Source: Uranotaenia lowii (Eukaryota > Arthropoda > Insecta > Diptera > Culicidae). Taken from it: a DNA stretch of 64,000 nt. The first letter of the stretch is position 1, and each line of letters opens with the position of its first letter. Position numbers and translations under genes: made by a program. Shown in pieces: positions 1 through 10,600 of this stretch. The stretch is taken from assembly GCF_029784155.1 (NCBI RefSeq), contig NC_073691.1, forward strand, positions 21,232,006-21,296,005, read 5' to 3'. The notes beneath the pieces are model-generated. The model was given only the letters and a program-made list of their open reading frames with translations, was not told the origin of the DNA and made no database searches.

Positions 1-183
1 AGTAAACCACGTGAACCCCAATAAGAATTCGCACGCTATGAACTTCAGCTATAATTTACGTGAATTTTAGGTATATTCGGTGTAATGATGAAAAAGAAAT
101 GGAATAATATTGGTTTCGAAATGAAATTTTGGATTGATTCTCGTTGCTTTTTTTTTCTTATTTTTTTTTTTGGTAATGCATAA

Positions 184-741
184 GCCTGATGTCAAGCTGA
201 GGCGACAAGCAGCGCAACACGTTCACACGACATACCTGCTCTCATTTGATCTCCATGGAAAAAGCGCAGACCTTTCAAGCTGAGCGCATTGGAAAGCGCG
301 ACAAAGCTGATGCCAGGGTGTTTTGAAGCGCGACAAGTAGAAAATCCAATGGGAATGTTGTTTTTTCTCGGTTAAAAGCAGTGATTTCGGGTTTTAACCA
401 CAATAGTTAGTAGATCCGTCCAAATTTGTGATAATAAACTAAATAATATCTGAATCGACGAGAAAATTTTCATAATTTCTTAGTTCCCGCAAAAAGACAA
501 AGAATTTTGTCGGTTGAAATTTCGGCTTTTCCACAATTCGGATCATGATCTGCTAAGTTTTTAATTGCTCCCTAAAGAAAGGAGACGATTCCAAGCATTA
601 TCAGATGTAGAGAAGTGATAACTTGTAGTGAATTTTGAAAGCGCCATGGCGCGCCAGCATGACATACCAATGCGTTGCATTGCTTTCTTATTGGAATTTA
701 TAACGCAAAGCTATGCTTGTCGCCTCAGCTTGACATCAGCC
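184..741. mobile_element. PIF/Harbinger-type MITE
   Basis: The two ends are inverted copies: GCCTGATGTCAAGCTGAGG on the left, and the reverse complement of the right end reads GGCTGATGTCAAGCTGAGG, continuing through CGACAAGC on both sides. The element is flanked by TAA at 181-183 and 742-744, the 3-bp target typical of PIF/Harbinger transposons. It is 558 bp and has no transposase reading frame, so it is non-autonomous. The superfamily rests on the TAA duplication alone. Confidence 0.72.
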
Positions 742-744
742 TAA

Positions 745-2255
745 CGCCGAAACTACATTGAATTGAATTTATTTCCACAATTATTTGATCGAACAAACAA
801 CCACTATTCATGCGATTATCATGAAATTTCTGGATGGAGTACGAACAACTGGTCTTCTGTTCTCTTTTTGGTTTCTTTCCAGTTTAGATCACGGTTGACT
901 GACCTGAAAAATTTCAAGAAACTAGATAACTGAATCAGACTTTAAAAGATACGAATCGAACTCACCAAAATGCAAACGCTTTCTTGAAGCCATCAATAGG
1001 AGGCCTACCGAATATGACATCCATCTCGATGTGTCGGAACTTCTCAATCCGAAGAACTACTTTGTGGCCTGAGGCAGAAATAATTCTCCTATAACGCAAC
1101 ACTTTGAGCCCAAGAAACCACGGCCAAGTTTCCAGGTATCCAGATATCCACGAGATGACCAAAAAAACACAAAACGTCAAAACGTCCATATGATGCCACA
1201 AACTCTAAATTTACGTAAAAAATTCCGAAGAAATAATTTCAAAAAATAATTAAGCGTGCAAGAATCTAAATATCAAATTGAAAAGCTGAATCTGAATTCT
1301 TGATACAAGACCTGAAAACAGTGTATAAATATACGTAAATCAACAAGACAGTGTATTTTATCCGATGCCAAAATTAGGTTTCGTTGAAGTATCAATATGT
1401 TGAAATACGATGACAAACCAATACCACCTAAATTTACTACCACACCACAACAGGATGAAAGTTTTTGAAGAGCATTTTTTGTATCCAATTTTCCAACACC
1501 AGACTTCAGGTGTATTAACGTGTTCGAATTTGAATACTTAGAATTAAAACCAAACAACGAATTGAGTCCAGCATAATGTGCGCATTATTGAGTGTTGATT
1601 TCTTTGTTAAGCAAAAATAGGCATCATTGAGGTATCATTATTTTGTATATTTCTTCTTATTTCGGCGAATGCCGTATACAAACTCCAATGGGGATTATAA
1701 ATATATGAAAAAAACTCTCGTAATCAATTTCATAGATTATATAGGCCAAATTTCGGTTTGATTGGGAACTTAATCATGCTCCGTTTGACCAGCGTTTTAA
1801 AAAAGATTAGATATCACAACGATGCCAACTTTTGGCTGTGAATTATGTCTCAGAGTGGCATCAATATGCCCTCAAAACTCGTTTTGAAACATAGGCTAAA
1901 CAATGTATCGTTAAGGTTTCAATTATCCCTACACTTGACATGATTGATGTATTCATGTATAAAAAGTAAGACCCAAATGATACCAAATTCTACTTTTATT
2001 AAATTAAATTTAAAAAAAAATTGAATTCAAGAATTCTGACTCTGAATTTTAAATTTTGAATCTGAGTTGAAAATATTAAAACAGGATTTAAATCTGCAAC
2101 CCGCGGCTTGCCTAAAAAGCTGGATTGCAGTTTCAGATTCTTGACGCTGTGGTTGGTATTTCTTATCACTTTTTGTTTAAAATTTACTGAATTTAGCAAA
2201 ACCAAATATAACTTTTATGTATATTTGAATTTCGAATGAAGTCTAAATGTCCAAT
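745..2255. other. AT-rich intergenic DNA, nothing recognised
   Basis: Short open frames occur on the minus strand (962-1201, 1273-1557, 1999-2205) but show no recognisable domain, no codon bias and no convincing splice context. No RNA gene or repeat was seen. The lost 5' exon(s) of the neuroparsin gene could lie here or further left, but no signal-peptide exon could be identified. Confidence 0.5.
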
Positions 2256-2421
2256 TGGTGGCTCCAGAGAATTATGGTTATCTATTTGCACTGTAATTTA
2301 AATCGCATTGGAATTATAAATTTGAATTCTGAATCTTTTCTCGATTTGTGTTTTATGTAAACTGTACTATTTTAAGAAAACGAAAGGGCAAGAAAACAAT
2401 GAATGGATAATCCAAATATTC

Positions 2422-3317
2422 TAGTGGCTCCAGAGAGCTTGTCTGATGTAGTGTAATGTCATAAGCAGGGTTGACATTATTCATCGTCATTAGTCAAATG
2501 ACTGTGACTGTTGAGCCTCTTGGTCCGTTAAACTCAATTGACTGTTCCTTATACGCCAGTCACTTCGTTCGCCAGTCTCTCAACCCCTAGTCGTTTGAAG
2601 CTAAAAAAATTCATAGTCAAGCATTCACCAATCGCATTTGAACGAGTCGTCGACCGAACTGAAGACGAAAAAGAAACGCATTTATTATTATTGTTACTCT
2701 TGAAAGCAATCCGAAGACGACCGAAGACGAAAAAGAAACGCATTTATTATTACTGTTGCTCCTGCCAGCAAGCCCATTTTCAGTTTTTTATTGCTATTGT
2801 TGCTCTCTGCCAGCAAGTCGTTCAATTAGTTGTACCTGCCGCCAGCAGCCGATCGAAGTGTGAAGAGCTTTGCTAGTCATTGGAGAAATTTGACCATGTG
2901 TAGGAGCTTTGCCAGTCGCATGATGGAGAAATGTTAATTGTTGTCGTGCTTTATCCGTCATGCGAGTAGTGAGGCTCCGTCAATTGAGGAAGGTTCCGGT
3001 CGTTTGATGAAACAAAACTAGTCGGGTCAAGCGTGACGGGCGAAATTTACCAACCCTGGTCATAAGTGATCGGATAGTCTTTTAATCGTAAGGCTTTTAA
3101 AAACTTCGAGACCCGTGGAGTGGGGTTTTCATCAGAGTCGGTTTAGAATGCTTTTTTTTTTTAAATTTAACACGATTTCGTTTTTGGGTAAAGCGTTCTA
3201 CCAAAGTTTAAAAAGACAGCATATATTTCTATTAAGGTCGAGGACTTCATTTCAAAATCGGGATTATAGATTTAATCTGATAAGTGATATTCTTTGAACA
3301 ACTTTCTGGAGCCACCA
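2422..3317. mobile_element. TA-type MITE (TGGTGGCTCC ends), interrupted by a hAT MITE
   Basis: The left end at 2422 reads TAGTGGCTCCAGAGAG and the right end at 3317 is the reverse complement of TGGTGGCTCCAGAAAG; TA follows at 3318-3319. Removing the nested hAT element and one target copy (601 bp) leaves about 295 bp. The same terminal sequence bounds two more copies just downstream and one end of the Tc1/mariner remnant at about 50419. A fourth lone end is at 2256 (TGGTGGCTCCAGAGA). The pairing of these two ends is inferred. Confidence 0.45.
2466..3058. mobile_element. hAT-superfamily MITE with perfect 8-bp TSD
   Basis: The element begins CAGGGTTGACATT and the reverse complement of its right end begins CAGGGTTGGTAAATT. 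Both sides carry the exact 8-bp duplication GTCATAAG (2458-2465 and 3059-3066). An 8-bp TSD with CAG-type termini is diagnostic of hAT elements. Inside is a local duplication (GAAGACGAAAAAGAAACGCA at about 2661 and again at about 2723). Open frames inside (2538-2876 plus, 2549-2743 minus) are short and low in complexity; no transposase is present. Confidence 0.85.
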
Positions 3318-3471
3318 TAGATGAACTCTAAAAGAACTGCTATAATTTTCTGTAGCATTATTACAAGTAAGACGACATAAACACGAGAGGTTGTGTTTTG
3401 TGCACTTTACTTTTTTATGATTAACAAATGGAGACCCAAAGTTTCGAGATTCAGAAATAATCAATTGATCC

Positions 3472-3606
3472 TGGTGGCTCCAGAGAATGTTTCAATGCTT
3501 TCACGATTTATGAGTTGTCCAACAGGATTGTAACTGTGAGACATTCGAAGTGTGAAATTTTTATGAATCATATCAATATTTCTAGCACAACACTCAGGAG
3601 CCACCA
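3472..3606. mobile_element. Short MITE with TGGTGGCTCC / GGAGCCACCA ends
   Basis: A 135-bp element bounded by TGGTGGCTCCAGAGA and the reverse complement of TGGTGGCTCCTGAG, with TA following at 3607-3608. The left flank is CC, not TA, so that side has decayed. It ends 289 bp after the previous copy and 284 bp before the next, and DNA downstream of the copies is similar, so a host segment carrying a MITE appears to have been duplicated in tandem. Confidence 0.55.
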
Positions 3607-3775
3607 TAAACTACTTCTAGAAGAATATCCAACGGTCTGTGATTCCTGTAGCAAACTTCTGAACGATTATTCCAAATTTAAATCTCTCGATTTCTGCTTT
3701 GTGTTCTGCAAACACCGTGCAATTAAAGGGAAAATATTCCAAAGTTTAGAAAATTATTAATTAAGCAACTCACTA

Positions 3776-3890
3776 TGATGGCTCCAGAGATTTTTTTTAT
3801 ATTGCAGGATTCACAAAACTGGGTTAACGGTTGTATGCCTGTGTCTTTATAAATCGCATAAAATAAAAAAAAAACTCTCTGGAGCCACCA
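3776..3890. mobile_element. Short TA-flanked MITE, best-preserved TGGTGGCTCC copy
   Basis: A 115-bp element: left end TGATGGCTCCAGAGATTTTT, right end (reverse complement) TGGTGGCTCCAGAGAGTTTT, flanked by TA at 3774-3775 and 3891-3892. TA duplication and the shared terminus with the transposase remnant at 50419 suggest it is a non-autonomous derivative of that Tc1/mariner family. It lies about 110 bp upstream of the neuroparsin exon, inside what should be its intron. Confidence 0.7.
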
Positions 3891-4000
3891 TATGTTAACT
3901 CTACAGGAACTACTGGACGAGCTATAATTTGTTGCATAAAAAATCTCATTTCTCTCCATTGACCTTCAAAACACGCATTTTTAAACCTCTTCTCCCGCAG

Positions 4001-4397
4001 AACCAACGTGCTGGAGATGCGCTGCAAAATCTACGCCCGGCCCAGCGTCGAAGACACCAGCGAGTGCGTTCACGGAGCGGAACTGAACCCTTGTGCTCGG
4101 CTTTCCTGTCTGAGTGGGGTGGGCGACAAGTGCGGCGAAAGTTTCGCCGGCATCATCGTTCACGGCAAGTGTGCCAGCGGGCTGATGTGCTGCGGGGGGC
4201 AATGCGTTGGCTGTAAGAACGGTCTGTGCGATCATCGGTTGTGCCCGGTTCCTGCCGGGACGGTTCTGGCCGGACAGCAGCAGCAACAACAACAGCATCA
4301 CCACCACCACCAGCCACATAATCCCGATCAGCAGCCACCGGCATTCTTCAAATCGCTGTACAATATGCTGGATTATTATAGCAATGATCAGGATTAG
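4001..4397 (+). CDS. Neuroparsin / ovary ecdysteroidogenic hormone, last coding exon
   Basis: The exon follows a good acceptor (TCTCCCGCAG, 3991-4000) and enters in phase 2, then reads TNVLEMRCKIYARP to a TAG stop at 4395-4397. It encodes twelve cysteines, with the neuroparsin signature GDKCGE, then HGKCASGLMCCGGQC and VGC. Neuroparsins are secreted six-disulfide neurohormones; the mosquito form drives ovarian ecdysteroid synthesis after a blood meal. That role is family knowledge, not read here. After the core comes a linker of seven Gln and five His, then a C-terminal tail ending SLYNMLDYYSNDQD. The upstream exon with the signal peptide was not found, so the gene is 5'-partial. Antisense open frames over this exon are shadows. 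Confidence 0.85.
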
Positions 4398-4661
4398 GTT
4401 GAGGGTGTTGTGGAAGAAGATTGGAATCGTTTTGACTAGGTTTTTAAAATAGAAAAACAAAGTGAAGGTTAGGCAACGGTAGCTGTTTAAATGTATCAAT
4501 GTCGATAAACAAACACAAAACTGAGGGCCTTCTAAAGGCTTATCACTAATCCATCAGTATTCTATACTCTTAATTATGATCATCGGAATGAAAATACGGA
4601 GAAAAATGGATGTGATATTTCTACTTGGAAAGATAAAAAACAAACAAACGATATTCGGAAC

Positions 4662-4667
4662 AATAAA
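4662..4667 (+). terminator. Poly(A) signal of the neuroparsin gene
   Basis: AATAAA 265 bp after the stop codon, followed by GT/T-rich sequence (AACTTGTATTG and TTGGTTTTATT). It would give a 3' UTR of about 280-300 nt. Confidence 0.6.
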
Positions 4668-4699
4668 GTAAACTTGTATTGAAGCATTTGAAACGTTGG

Positions 4700-5285
4700 T
4701 TTTATTTTTTACATTGCATATTGAGTTTAGATATTTGTTTTGTTTTTAAAAGTATGTTGGTTTAATTTTATCATGAAAAGATTTATCGGTTTTATTTTTG
4801 CCCACCCACTTGCCCACAAGTCCTTTTTATTTAAAAATTTCACGAAACGAAATTTCCGGTTGGAAGATTTAATTCAAGTAGATATTATTTGTTGGTTAAA
4901 ACTGTTAAAAGTTGAAAATTTTAGTTTTGGCTGCTTCAATATTGATTGTTTATATTTTTAATTTTAAAAAATGTTTAATACCGATTCAAATGCTTTTTTG
5001 TTTTTTTTTTAATTTTGATTTTTTTTGTTTTATGTTTTCAGTCTTTTGTTTTCATTCGACAGAAATGTTTTGTTTTGCGAATAACAAAATATCGTTATCG
5101 CCGTAAGGAACACAGGCTTGGTGCGTAAACTTGAATAGACATATTGTAAAAGTATCAATAAGTATACTGATAAGTTATAATTCTAGCTTTGAGGTAAGAA
5201 TTCAATTTTAATCGTATAATTTAACGTTAAGAAAAAAAATTCAACCTTGAAAAAGTTGCTTCATAGAAAGAGAAACGTCGATGTT
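4700..5285. other. T-rich spacer, nothing recognised
   Basis: Very T-rich sequence downstream of the neuroparsin poly(A) signal. Open frames at 4740-4961 and 4912-5106 are phenylalanine/isoleucine-rich, as expected by chance from T-runs. Confidence 0.5.
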
Positions 5286-5289
5286 TCAA

Positions 5290-5760
5290 ACTTTAAGCCT
5301 TGCCCTACACGCTACTCAAGAGTGAAGAAGAAAAACGAAGTCCTAATCCCCGCGTTGCCATGGTCTCTTCTCGCTGGCCACTCTGTAACACCGTCCGTGT
5401 TACGAGCTCTTCTCGCTTGTTAACCACGGGACATCCATCCGCCTTCGCCGCCGCCGACGCCTTCCCGCCGATCCATCCACCCTCCAAGGACACTTTCTCT
5501 CTTCTCGCTGGTCACCCAACGGACACGGTCCGTATCCGTGGGCTCTTCTCACTGGCTGAGAAAGGCCTCCGCCGCCGCCGTCTCCGGAACCCTGGAACCC
5601 TAACTCGACGCGTTGGACCCATCTTCTCGCGACTTTCCGCTTCCTCTTCACGCTTGCCTGGGCCATCCGCCTACCCTCCTCCTCTGAACATCTCTCTCGG
5701 TCATGTCTCAAGTGAAAATGGTCAATCTATCTCTCTCGCCCTCAGGGAAGCGGTAAGCTT
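5290..5760 (+). other. GC-rich leader-like block with a diverged internal repeat and candidate splice donor
   Basis: This block is much richer in C and G than its surroundings. CTCTTCTCGCTGG recurs with variation near 5357, 5407, 5501 and 5551, so it seems to consist of two diverged units of about 144 bp, each also containing CCGCCGCCG. A consensus donor (GCG|GTAAGC at 5753) ends the block. It could be a 5' untranslated first exon of a long gene or lncRNA. The open frame across it (5300-5806) is Ser/Arg/Pro-rich and unlike any family I know, so I do not call it coding. Confidence 0.35.
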
Positions 5761-5809
5761 TCAACTGAGTGTGGTGCCTACCCTGCCTCCTTTAGCTAGA
5801 CTCTAGAGT

Positions 5810-7440
5810 ACTTCTCGCTCTGTCCACGTGATTGCGTGTGTGTGAATTGCTTGCCTCTTCTCTCATCATAAGTGGTGAAATACTCTGATATTGGACTGGA
5901 CTGAAGGAAGAAAAACGATCAATTTCTCGGGGCACTCTTCCTGGCCGCTTCGCCGCTGGCGAAATCAGCCTCAATGAAAGGCCTGCCCCAGTGCACTGGA
6001 AGTGTGGTCTTGTGCACCGGATTCGGCCAGTTTTGGAAACAAAAAATAAACAAACGGCTTCGTCGGAAGAACAGTAGTTGGTTACAGCGGCTCGAGAGAT
6101 AGGAAGAAATATTAGTTTAAGATGTGTTTTTTTTTGGTATTCGTTTTAATATATATATTCCTGTAGTTCGGCATTCTGCTGGAATGAGTTTTAGTCACGG
6201 AGAGGATTTTCTATTCGAGATGTGCATTGCAATGCTCAGCGTGTTCTCTTGAATCGCTCGTAAACGATAAATATATGGCTGCAGTCTCACCTAAACCTAA
6301 AATTTGCCCCAATATTGCGAGGAATGGTGTATTTGTGAAGGTGCGGATTCAAGGTGAAACACCAGCCAAAGCGTGGCCCCGGGAAGGAATTGCCTCTCGA
6401 TGGCCCAGCTAGTCCCCGAGGGAACGAGCCGGGCGAAATTGATCATTTTTCGGCTAGGTATTTTGGGAACTGTCGGTTTTGGGACCTCTCCTGGGAGTGC
6501 TCTCCTCATCGAGACACAGTTATCCTCGCCTAGCAGCTTAAGTGATTTTTGTTTTGGATCAAGTGAAAGATGTCGATGATCGAACAATTACCGAATTCGA
6601 ATCTCCTGTGCGTAGTAGTACTTCTCTCTAGGACCAAGAACGAACCTTCCAATTTCGTAAACCTTATCGAGCTCTCCATTGGTAAAAATCTCCTCTCATT
6701 CGATTGTTGATTTTGTGGTTGGTGGTGAAATAATTGATTCAGCTTCGATTGTACGGATGTGTGCGTCAACTTCTATCTAACAATTTCCTTAAAAGTCTGT
6801 TTATGGGCAGTGTTCCCTTTCATAGAAAGGAAACGAAAGCTTAAACAGCCTTTTTCAAATAACGACGACTGGTTTTTAACATTTTTCTCGAACAAACTGC
6901 TTTCTTACATTCGGCATTTTCAATCATAGCCTGTAGATAACTTTGCATTTATCATCAATTTCATAGCTCGCGCGTTTTGCAAAACGAACATAACGCTGGT
7001 TGGTATCATTTCATGAAACTTTATCTTTTTGATTGGTGCTTCTTGATAGTTGGTGATTTTTCATTCACTTTTCAGACACATTTTCTCTCAATGGCATTTT
7101 TCAATAGATATACGTGCTCTAATCATCACTTATTTCATTTTCGATCTTCACACAGCTTTCAACAGCTCTGGGTGTGATCATACTTCAGGCTTAAGCAATT
7201 TAAAATAAGCCACTTCACGGCACTGAATAAAACTCTCGTTCCGAGAACGAACTGATTTTTTTCTGCTGAACAACCTTCAGATTCACCTTTTGATTCACTA
7301 GCATTTTAAAAGCCTTGCCATTTCATCACTGATTTTTTCCAGGTTGGGGTTGATGTTGCGAGAAACATTCTCATCCGGTTGTAAACTTGTAATAACATTC
7401 GAAGCAGCGATCAAACACCAATAACTTCACTGGATCGGCT
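5810..7440. other. Non-coding DNA, no gene recognised
   Basis: Mixed composition. 6220-6600 contains short open frames on both strands without domains. Parts of 6800-7440 (for example a CTGTTTATGGGCAG hairpin-like string near 6800) resemble the tandem array that follows and may be its eroded left end. Confidence 0.35.
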
Positions 7441-7449
7441 TGATTCATT

Positions 7450-8290
7450 TCGAAGCCTTTTCAATTAGGCGGGATATAACAACGCCTTATTTTTTTAATA
7501 ATTTGATTCAACTTCAATCACTTGCTTCTTCAGATTTTTTTTTTCCAACGATTTGGATATTTAATTTTTTAAACTTTGAAACTTCTCTCATTTAACGGAC
7601 TTTGAATTGGGACAAACTTCTGCATCAAGGCTGGGTTTATTCCGCAACAGCCACATTTTTCACATGCCTTTGTTAAATCGAACTTTCTTCGAAGAAATAA
7701 CGACGAATTTTTCAAAACTGTGAATCCTTCTCTCATCCAATGGGCCATCATTTAGGTTACTCGAAACGAACTTCACAAGGCTGGTTTATTTTACAACAGC
7801 CTGTTTTACTGAACGAATCAGGTTTCAGGATAACTTTTAACATTTGATGCCTTTTAAACAAACTTTCTTCGAAGACGTAGCCAAAAACTTTTTTAAAACT
7901 TCAATGGATATCATGACTTCGGTATACTTCTGCAATAAAAATTGCAGGACTGGTTTACTTTACAACAGGCCGTGTTTCGACCATTCCAGACTTTCAGGAT
8001 AGCTTTTATCACTTATTCAAACAAATTCTCTTCGAAGTGGTATACATCTGAGATTTTTGATAACCGGGGTGATTCCTTCTCTCATTTAATGGAACATAAA
8101 TTCGGCGCAAACTTCAGCAACCCGATAATCAAGGCCTGTTTGTTTTAACAATAGCCTCTTTTTTTCATCGGCCTTCAGGATAACTATTATCACTTGTAAG
8201 TAATTCAAACAGATTTTTTTTGAAGGGATACCAGCTAATTTAAGCAATAAGGGCAGCCCATTCATTTGCCTTTTTTTAAATTTGTTAAGA
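7450..8290. repeat. Diverged tandem array, about 150-185 bp per unit, with recurrent hairpin
   Basis: At least five units can be anchored on a hairpin. Stems are TAGGCG/CGCCTT (7466-7488), GGCTG/CAGCC (7629-7652), AGGCTG/CAGCCT (7778-7802), GGACTG/CAGGCC (7947-7971, one mismatch) and AGGC/GCCT (8132-8157), with loops of about 11-18 nt that are often GTTTATTTTACAA-like. Two other blocks recur in the same order: TTCAGGATAACTTTTATCAC (near 7823, 7990, 8173) and CTTTCTTCGAAG (near 7682, 7861, 8026). The units have drifted strongly outside these blocks. No protein is encoded. A non-coding RNA or old satellite are both possible. Confidence 0.6.
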
Positions 8291-8299
8291 CATTCCGGC

Positions 8300-9595
8300 G
8301 ATTTTATGTGTAGCTGCTTCGTAACAGAAATTATACGAATAGCGATCGCATCGAAAACAAATTGATTTCATTTTTTTCGATATGCAGATGTCGGCCTTCC
8401 GATTTTTGTAAACTTTCACTAACTTTCAGCACTTGTTGTCCAATGTTCTTTGAAAACAACACTTTGTTTCACTTATTTAAGTCTTGCATTCTGCTTTTTG
8501 ATAACTCGATCTTTTGGTGTACTTAATTTGGTTTTCATCGATTTTTGTTGAAAATAGCCCTTTTCCAATTTGCTAGTTTGGGCTCCATTCACTTTTTTTA
8601 ACACATTTTAACTTAGTTTTGCTGACTCAGCTTGAATTATTCTCTTTTAAGCGTCGCTCCGCAAACACGTCTTCTTGATAATTGATGAATTTACTTTCCA
8701 GAGTAGGGGTTGAATTTTACTAGCCGAGGTGGCCTTTCAGGTTTCGTACCACCTTTTTGACTATTAACGATCGAAAAAGGTGAACATTTGAACCGTTTCA
8801 TGGTATCTTATTTTTGATCTCAGCACGTCACTTTGAAGTCAGGAACTAGTAAATCTCTAGATTACTAAGGACTTCAATTTAAAAAAAGTTGGTTTGCTGT
8901 TTCAACTTTTTGAAGTTTAAGTTGCGTGTTGTCGTTGACCAATCAAGTTGAAATTGGCAAGTGATATAAGTGTGACAATTGGCAATCATAATATGATGCT
9001 GATTTTTCATTTTTAAATTTGGTTTGAAAAATAGATTCTTCAGTGTCGGCGATTATTGTTCGTTACTCAAGAACAATTCAGGATGCAATACTTATTGATC
9101 CGTTTTTTTGGTACTTTCAATGTCGAAACACTTTTAACAGGTGATGTCTCCATTCTATTCAGTGAGATTCTTCAGTGATGACGATTATAATTCATTGATC
9201 AAGGACATTGTTCAAGGTGTGAATGCCATGCTAAGTCGTTTTCTAGATCTTGAATTTGACTATCTTCAGTTACTTGTGAGTTGATATAATTCGTGTTGAA
9301 ACTTGTAGACAATAATAGCGATGGTTTTTCAAAACGTTGATTTGTTTGATTTCATTATTGTATGAAGACTTCTTTAACTTTTTCCAAAGATCTGGTTCTC
9401 GCTTTCCAAATTGATATTCCCGTTGACTTCCGTTGTTCATTCATTCGTTCCGATTTGTAGAATACATTTCTTAAATCACTTTTCGCCTTTCCTTAATAAG
9501 CTGCTACCCGAATTCTCCTAACCAAATGGTTTCCTCAAGTCTCGATTAGTTTCGCCAGAAGTTCCTCTCAAAAAGTAAGCTGACGACAACTGGGA
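8300..9595. other. Non-coding DNA, possible eroded array units
   Basis: No reading frame with any support. Near 8700-8760 the order 'GTAGGGGTTGAATTTTACTAG' (shortened here: GTAGGGGTTGAATTT), AGGTGGCC, CAGGTTTCG, CCACCT resembles the hairpin layout of the 7.45-8.29 kb array, so the repeat may continue in degraded form. Confidence 0.3.
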
Positions 9596-10600
9596 CAATT
9601 CCATGGACCACGTACGATGCCTAAGTGTCATCCATCATCCGGAATTTCTCTCCACAAGAGGCGCGCGCTGCCAGGCCCACCATCGATCGATCGCCCTAAA
9701 GGAACCATTAGCTCGTCTCGCATTCCTCCTCTTCTTTCGTTCTTTCGAAACAAGCAGCAGCAGGACCGAACCGAACCGTCGATTACCCCGGACGTGCCTG
9801 ATCGATGAACGCGCTTGGAGCCAGCCACCCTTGTCTTGTCTTGTCGTCGTCATCGTCGCTACCCAATATTAAGAACGGAACCAGAAGCCTATTTCTCGAG
9901 GAACCCACCAGGACCTCCCAAATCGAATCGTGTGACATAACCAAGTAGGTAGTGTGTTCGGAAAGATGAACTTAAACATGTGATAGTTATAAAGCCAAGT
10001 CTGTGCTTTTCTTGAAAGGGTCGTGAGAAATATCTGAAAAAAAGAGAAATGCGGGACCAGGGCTCGAAGGCCCCGAGTCCCGTTACGTAAAACAAAAGCA
10101 AAGGAGTGCAAGATTTACCGAATGTGTATCTCCACAAAGACTCCTACGTTATTTCATAAAATCGGAATGGATCGGACCCAAAAGTGTGTGAAGTTTGTGC
10201 CACAGCGTTAATCGGAAATTTCAAGGTGTCTGACGGGGACCAACATGTGCTATCATCTCATTAGGCTCTTCGTAGGCGAATCGTATCCCAACGACAAAAT
10301 GTCGATAAATGATGGTTCAAGGCGGGCGGGACCTGGACCGGTTATTAGAATAATTTCGTGACGATCAAATGATGGTGGATGAGCTCCTTCGCGGTGTGCG
10401 ACCAATTTCGCAGAAAGCTTGATGAATAGGGCAACAACAATACCGATGCAAACCGGATGACTCGGAAAAAGAAGCCCAGCTGCTCAGGTTCAGCAAATGT
10501 GGGTGTGTGTAAATCTCACGGCCATCTTCCGCCGGGATCGGGGTGAATATTTTTCTTCTAGCAACCAACAACCGTGTGGTGTTCTACTCGTGTGTTTTTC
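9596..10600. other. GC-richer non-coding block with a strong hairpin
   Basis: 9600-9870 contains several overlapping open frames on both strands with no domain. At 10052-10082 there is a stable hairpin: CGGGAC pairs with GTCCCG, enclosing GGGC/GCCC around a short loop. It is preceded by an A/G-rich run (AAAAAAAGAGAAAT) and followed by ACGTAAAACAAAAG, a layout like the units at 14.2-15.2 kb. It may be an isolated relative of that array. Confidence 0.35.

Noticed and set aside
2538..2876. 112-codon plus-strand frame
   Set aside because: Lies wholly inside the hAT MITE and consists of low-complexity and duplicated sequence.
3981..4499. 172-codon minus-strand open frame over the neuroparsin exon
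   Set aside because: It is the antisense shadow of a GC-richer coding exon; the plus strand has the cysteine pattern, acceptor, stop and poly(A) signal.
5300..5806. 168-codon frame in the GC-rich block
   Set aside because: Ser/Pro/Arg-rich, overlapped by open frames on the other strand, built on a diverged repeat, and no domain; more like an untranslated leader.
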